Shown here piece after piece: positions 6,226-8,010 of a DNA stretch of 8,010 nucleotides (position 1 is its first letter; the number at the start of each line of letters is the position of its first letter). The notes beneath the pieces were generated by a model. The model was not told the DNA's origin, did no database searches, and saw nothing but the letters and a program-made list of their open reading frames with translations. The DNA comes from Streptococcaceae bacterium (lineage in GTDB: Bacteria > Bacillota > Bacilli > Lactobacillales > Streptococcaceae): contig WREM01000038.1 in assembly GCA_009779335.1 (NCBI GenBank), forward strand, positions 1-8,010, in the 5' to 3' direction. Both the position numbers and the translations under genes were made by a program.

Positions 6226-7479
6226 ATGAAACTTTGGATAAAGAATTTAATCATGATTGGCTCGATTTTATTGCTGACGGCTATAGCAGGTCTTATCAGC
6301 TATAAAAGTATTTCGGATGCTATATCTTCAGCGGGTAAAAAAACATTCATCAATGTTGGAAATAACAACAACATCAAAGCGACTGAACCTCTTACCATTG
6401 TACTTATGGGTGTAGACACAGGTGGTGCAGGTCGTGGGAATGCTGATTCATGGGATGGGAACTCAGATTCTCAGATTGTCATTACTCTCAATCCAAAAAC
6501 CAATACCACAACAATGGTTTCAATGGAACGTGATACCATGACCAATATCCTTGATGCCAATAATCAGGTGGTCTCTACGCAAAAGATGAATGCTGCTTAT
6601 CCTATGGGCTATAACCAAGGGGATGTTAAATCAGGTGCTCAGTATGCTATGAATACCATTGGTGAGCAAGCAGGAGTACCCATTGATAATTTTGTCATCA
6701 TGAATTTTGATGGGCTGACTAATCTGGTTAATGATGTAGGGGGTATTACAGTCGATAACACCAGTGGTGGAGACATTTATATTTACGATACAGAACCTAA
6801 CTATACTTCAGTCGTAAAACCGGGTGTTCAAAACATTAATGGAGATCAAGCTCTTGTCTATGCTCGTGATCGACACACCTTAGCTAATGGAGATTATGGG
6901 CGTGCTGCCCATCAACGTGAAATCATTACTCAAGTGATGAAGAAAATGATTTCTATGGATAATCTCACACAATATCAAAAATTCTTGAATGATATTTCTA
7001 AAGACTTTAAGACAAATATTAATGTGACACCAGATAACCTCGCCAATCTATATGCTTATAAAGATTGTTTCAATAAGGTTGTCTCTGTGCATTATCAAGG
7101 TGTAGGAGCGTCAGCAGCAGGATCTGATGGGGCAGTTGCTTCTTATCAATTCATGCCTGAAAATGTTGACTTGGCTGTCCAAAATACCATTCTTCTCTCA
7201 CTTGGGAAAAGTCCCATAACAACTCTGAATCCTAATGTCATCACTTATGAAAGTCAATTCGGGGCCGCACCTGCAACCTATTTCATGCCATCAGCTACAG
7301 TAACTGAAAAAGGGAAAACACCAGTTACTTACGGTATTGACAGTAATGGAAAGCTTATTCCAATTACAAGCCAAAATTCCGGAACATATGTAGGTGAAAA
7401 TGGAGATGCAGCTGCAAATACAGGAACAAGCTCATCTAGTTCCTCAAGTACTAATGAATCATCCAGTACCAATCAATAA
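6226..7479 (+). CDS. LytR-CpsA-Psr (LCP) family cell-wall glycopolymer ligase
   Basis: LCP proteins transfer undecaprenyl-linked glycopolymers (teichoic acid or polysaccharide) to peptidoglycan outside the membrane. This 417-residue protein has a short basic N-terminus, one membrane segment at about residues 8-25, and an extracellular LCP domain. Domain landmarks are LMGVD (60-64), the SDSQIVITLNP strand (80-90), MERD with R102, YARDR with R214 and R216, and GR-HQR with R226 and R231; these acidic and arginine residues bind the pyrophosphate of the lipid carrier. The C-terminus ends in a Ser/Thr/Asn-rich tail (about 399-417). There is no Shine-Dalgarno sequence; the nearest purine-rich stretch, GAAAGG at 6196-6201, is 24 nt too far upstream. 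No alternative in-frame start fits: upstream the frame closes at TAA 6190-6192, and the next ATG would cut into the membrane segment. The exact subfamily and polymer are not identifiable. Confidence 0.92.
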   Translation: MKLWIKNLIMIGSILLLTAIAGLISYKSISDAISSAGKKTFINVGNNNNIKATEPLTIVLMGVDTGGAGRGNADSWDGNSDSQIVITLNPKTNTTTMVSMERDTMTNILDANNQVVSTQKMNAAYPMGYNQGDVKSGAQYAMNTIGEQAGVPIDNFVIMNFDGLTNLVNDVGGITVDNTSGGDIYIYDTEPNYTSVVKPGVQNINGDQALVYARDRHTLANGDYGRAAHQREIITQVMKKMISMDNLTQYQKFLNDISKDFKTNINVTPDNLANLYAYKDCFNKVVSVHYQGVGASAAGSDGAVASYQFMPENVDLAVQNTILLSLGKSPITTLNPNVITYESQFGAAPATYFMPSATVTEKGKTPVTYGIDSNGKLIPITSQNSGTYVGENGDAAANTGTSSSSSSSTNESSSTNQ

Positions 7480-7485
7480 AAATTT

Positions 7486-7509
7486 ATAAATCAGTTTCTG
7501 CTGATTTAT
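7486..7509 (+). other. Hairpin between the LCP gene and tRNA-Arg, lacking a T tail
   Basis: A 9-bp perfect stem ATAAATCAG/CTGATTTAT encloses the 6-nt loop TTTCTG. It starts 7 nt after the LCP stop and ends 5 nt before the tRNA. It is followed by CTTATG, not a T run, so it is a poor plus-strand terminator. Possible roles are protection of the LCP mRNA 3' end, or a boundary for tRNA 5' processing if the tRNA is co-transcribed. The role is not determined. Confidence 0.5.
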
Positions 7510-7514
7510 CTTAT

Positions 7515-7588
7515 GGTCCGATAGCTCAGCTGGATAGAGCATTCGCCTTCTAAGCGAACGGTCGAGGGTTCGAATCCCCCTCGGATCA
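7515..7588 (+). tRNA. tRNA-Arg (anticodon UCU)
   Basis: A complete 74-nt cloverleaf, decoding AGA (and possibly AGG). The acceptor stem is GGTCCGA (7515-7521) with TCGGATC (7581-7587), including a G2-U71 wobble, and the discriminator is A7588. The D stem is GCTC/GAGC. The anticodon stem is TTCGC/GCGAA with loop CTTCTAA, placing the anticodon TCT at 7549-7551. The variable region is CGGTC. The T arm is GAGGG/TTCGAAT/CCCCC, with an A-C mismatch at positions 50-64 (A7565, C7579). CCA is not encoded, since TT follows the discriminator. As an ANN-decoding tRNA it would be a substrate of the t6A pathway that includes TsaE. No strong dedicated promoter is seen upstream, so it may be co-transcribed with the LCP gene or use a weak TATAAA at 7485-7490. 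Confidence 0.95.
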
Positions 7589-7596
7589 TTCATGAT

Positions 7597-7622
7597 AAAA
7601 GCGACATCTATCGCTTTTTTTT
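7597..7622 (+). terminator. Rho-independent terminator after tRNA-Arg
   Basis: An 8-bp stem AAAAGCGA/TCGCTTTT with the 6-nt loop CATCTA is followed by a T run spanning 7615-7622. It begins 8 nt after the tRNA discriminator base and ends 11 nt before the -10 box of truA. Its core resembles the terminator that closes the trehalose operon. Confidence 0.9.
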
Positions 7623-7633
7623 ATCTTATTCTG

Positions 7634-7639
7634 TATAAT
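7634..7639 (+). promoter_or_regulatory. -10 box directly abutting the truA start codon
   Basis: A perfect TATAAT ends 6 nt before the truA ATG at 7646. TG lies immediately upstream, one base closer than in a canonical TGn extension. Any -35 at 17 nt spacing would be TCGCTT (7611-7616), a poor match inside the terminator. The predicted start of transcription is at or beside the A of the ATG, as at the LCP gene. A second overlapping TATAAT lies at 7639-7644, but it would start transcription inside the coding region. Confidence 0.6.
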
Positions 7640-7645
7640 ATAATC

Positions 7646-8010
7646 ATGACAAGATATAAAGCAGTGATTGCTTATGACGGGACGGATTTTTCAGGTTTTC
7701 AAATTCAGAATAACCAACGTACCGTTCAGGAAGAAATAGAAAAAATTTTAACCAAAGTTAACTCTCATCAACCAGTGATTTTGCAAGGAGCGGGGCGTAC
7801 TGATTCTGGTGTTCACGCTTGTGGGCAAGTCATTCATTTTGACTTGGATGAAAATACAAATGAGGAGCGTTTACGATTTGCCCTAGATACACAAACGCCC
7901 AGTGATATTGCTGTGTATTCGGTGGGACAGGTATCAGATGACTTCCATGCTCGGTTCACTAAGCATGAAAAAACCTATGAATATTATTTGGATAATGCAC
8001 AGATTCGTAG
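7646..8010 (+). CDS. truA: tRNA pseudouridine synthase A, 5' part (3' end outside window)
   Basis: TruA makes pseudouridine at positions 38-40 of the anticodon stem-loop of many tRNAs. The window holds the first 121 codons, which run open to its edge; the family is about 250 residues. The protein begins MTRYKAVIAYDGTDFSGFQ. The catalytic motif GAGRTDSGVHA is at about residues 48-58, with the essential aspartate at D53, and FHARF...KTYEYY is at about 104-117. No Shine-Dalgarno sequence precedes the ATG: the 15 bases upstream are only T, A, G and C of the -10 region (TGTATAATATAATC) with no GGAG-like run. The start is nonetheless well placed, since family proteins begin with the same xRYKAxIxYDGT strand. 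It is separated from the tRNA by a terminator, so it should have its own transcript. Confidence 0.95.
   Translation, partial: MTRYKAVIAYDGTDFSGFQIQNNQRTVQEEIEKILTKVNSHQPVILQGAGRTDSGVHACGQVIHFDLDENTNEERLRFALDTQTPSDIAVYSVGQVSDDFHARFTKHEKTYEYYLDNAQIR

Noticed and set aside
7639..7644. Second overlapping TATAAT before truA
   Set aside because: It would start transcription at about 7651, inside the coding region after the ATG. The box at 7634-7639 fits the start codon better.
1..8010. Mobile elements, CRISPR arrays, phage genes, toxin-antitoxin or other defence systems
   Set aside because: No transposase, integrase, direct-repeat array, terminal inverted repeats or unfamiliar gene cluster was seen. 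Every long gene matches a known family and intergenic gaps are all under 150 nt apart from the tRNA interval.

Overview
The window looks like chromosomal DNA from a low-GC Gram-positive of the Streptococcaceae, most likely a Lactococcus. The evidence is the streptococcal/lactococcal character of GlmM and TruA, the AAAGGAG-type ribosome binding sites, the TATAAT promoters with a 17-nt spacer or a TGn extension, and short U-tailed terminators. The genus call is inference from recalled family sequences; no database search was run. All genes lie on the plus strand. There is no sign of a mobile element, CRISPR array or phage gene.

Layout: (1) 1-1122 is the 3' part of glmM (phosphoglucosamine mutase, cell-wall precursor supply), closed by a terminator. 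(2) 1183-5145 is a self-contained trehalose operon. A promoter with a cre-like site between its -35 and -10 boxes, and a perfect TreR-type palindrome just after the predicted start point, drives a stand-alone glucose-family PTS IIA, a IIBC permease and a trehalose-6-phosphate hydrolase. A terminator-like hairpin sits inside the operon between permease and hydrolase, and a strong terminator closes it. (3) 5149-7479 is a housekeeping group: an SGNH/GDSL hydrolase, tsaE (tRNA t6A modification) starting on an ATGA overlap, and a LytR-CpsA-Psr (LCP) cell-wall glycopolymer ligase. (4) 7515-7588 is tRNA-Arg(UCU), followed by a terminator and the 5' part of truA (tRNA pseudouridine synthase), which runs off the window.

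How the parts work together: IIA and IIBC import trehalose as trehalose-6-phosphate, and TreA splits it into glucose and glucose-6-phosphate. The control sites predict induction by the substrate through a TreR-type repressor and repression by CcpA on better sugars. No treR gene lies in the window.

Most of the window is ordinary metabolism and housekeeping, and I see no new multi-gene system. The observation most worth checking is that two unrelated genes, the LCP gene and truA, share the arrangement TATAAT-N6-ATG with no Shine-Dalgarno sequence. Transcription would start on or next to the start codon, which predicts leaderless mRNAs, while every other start in the window has a clear ribosome binding site. 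Secondary points are the intra-operon hairpin, an A-C mismatch in the T stem of the tRNA, and the hydrolase route for trehalose-6-phosphate.
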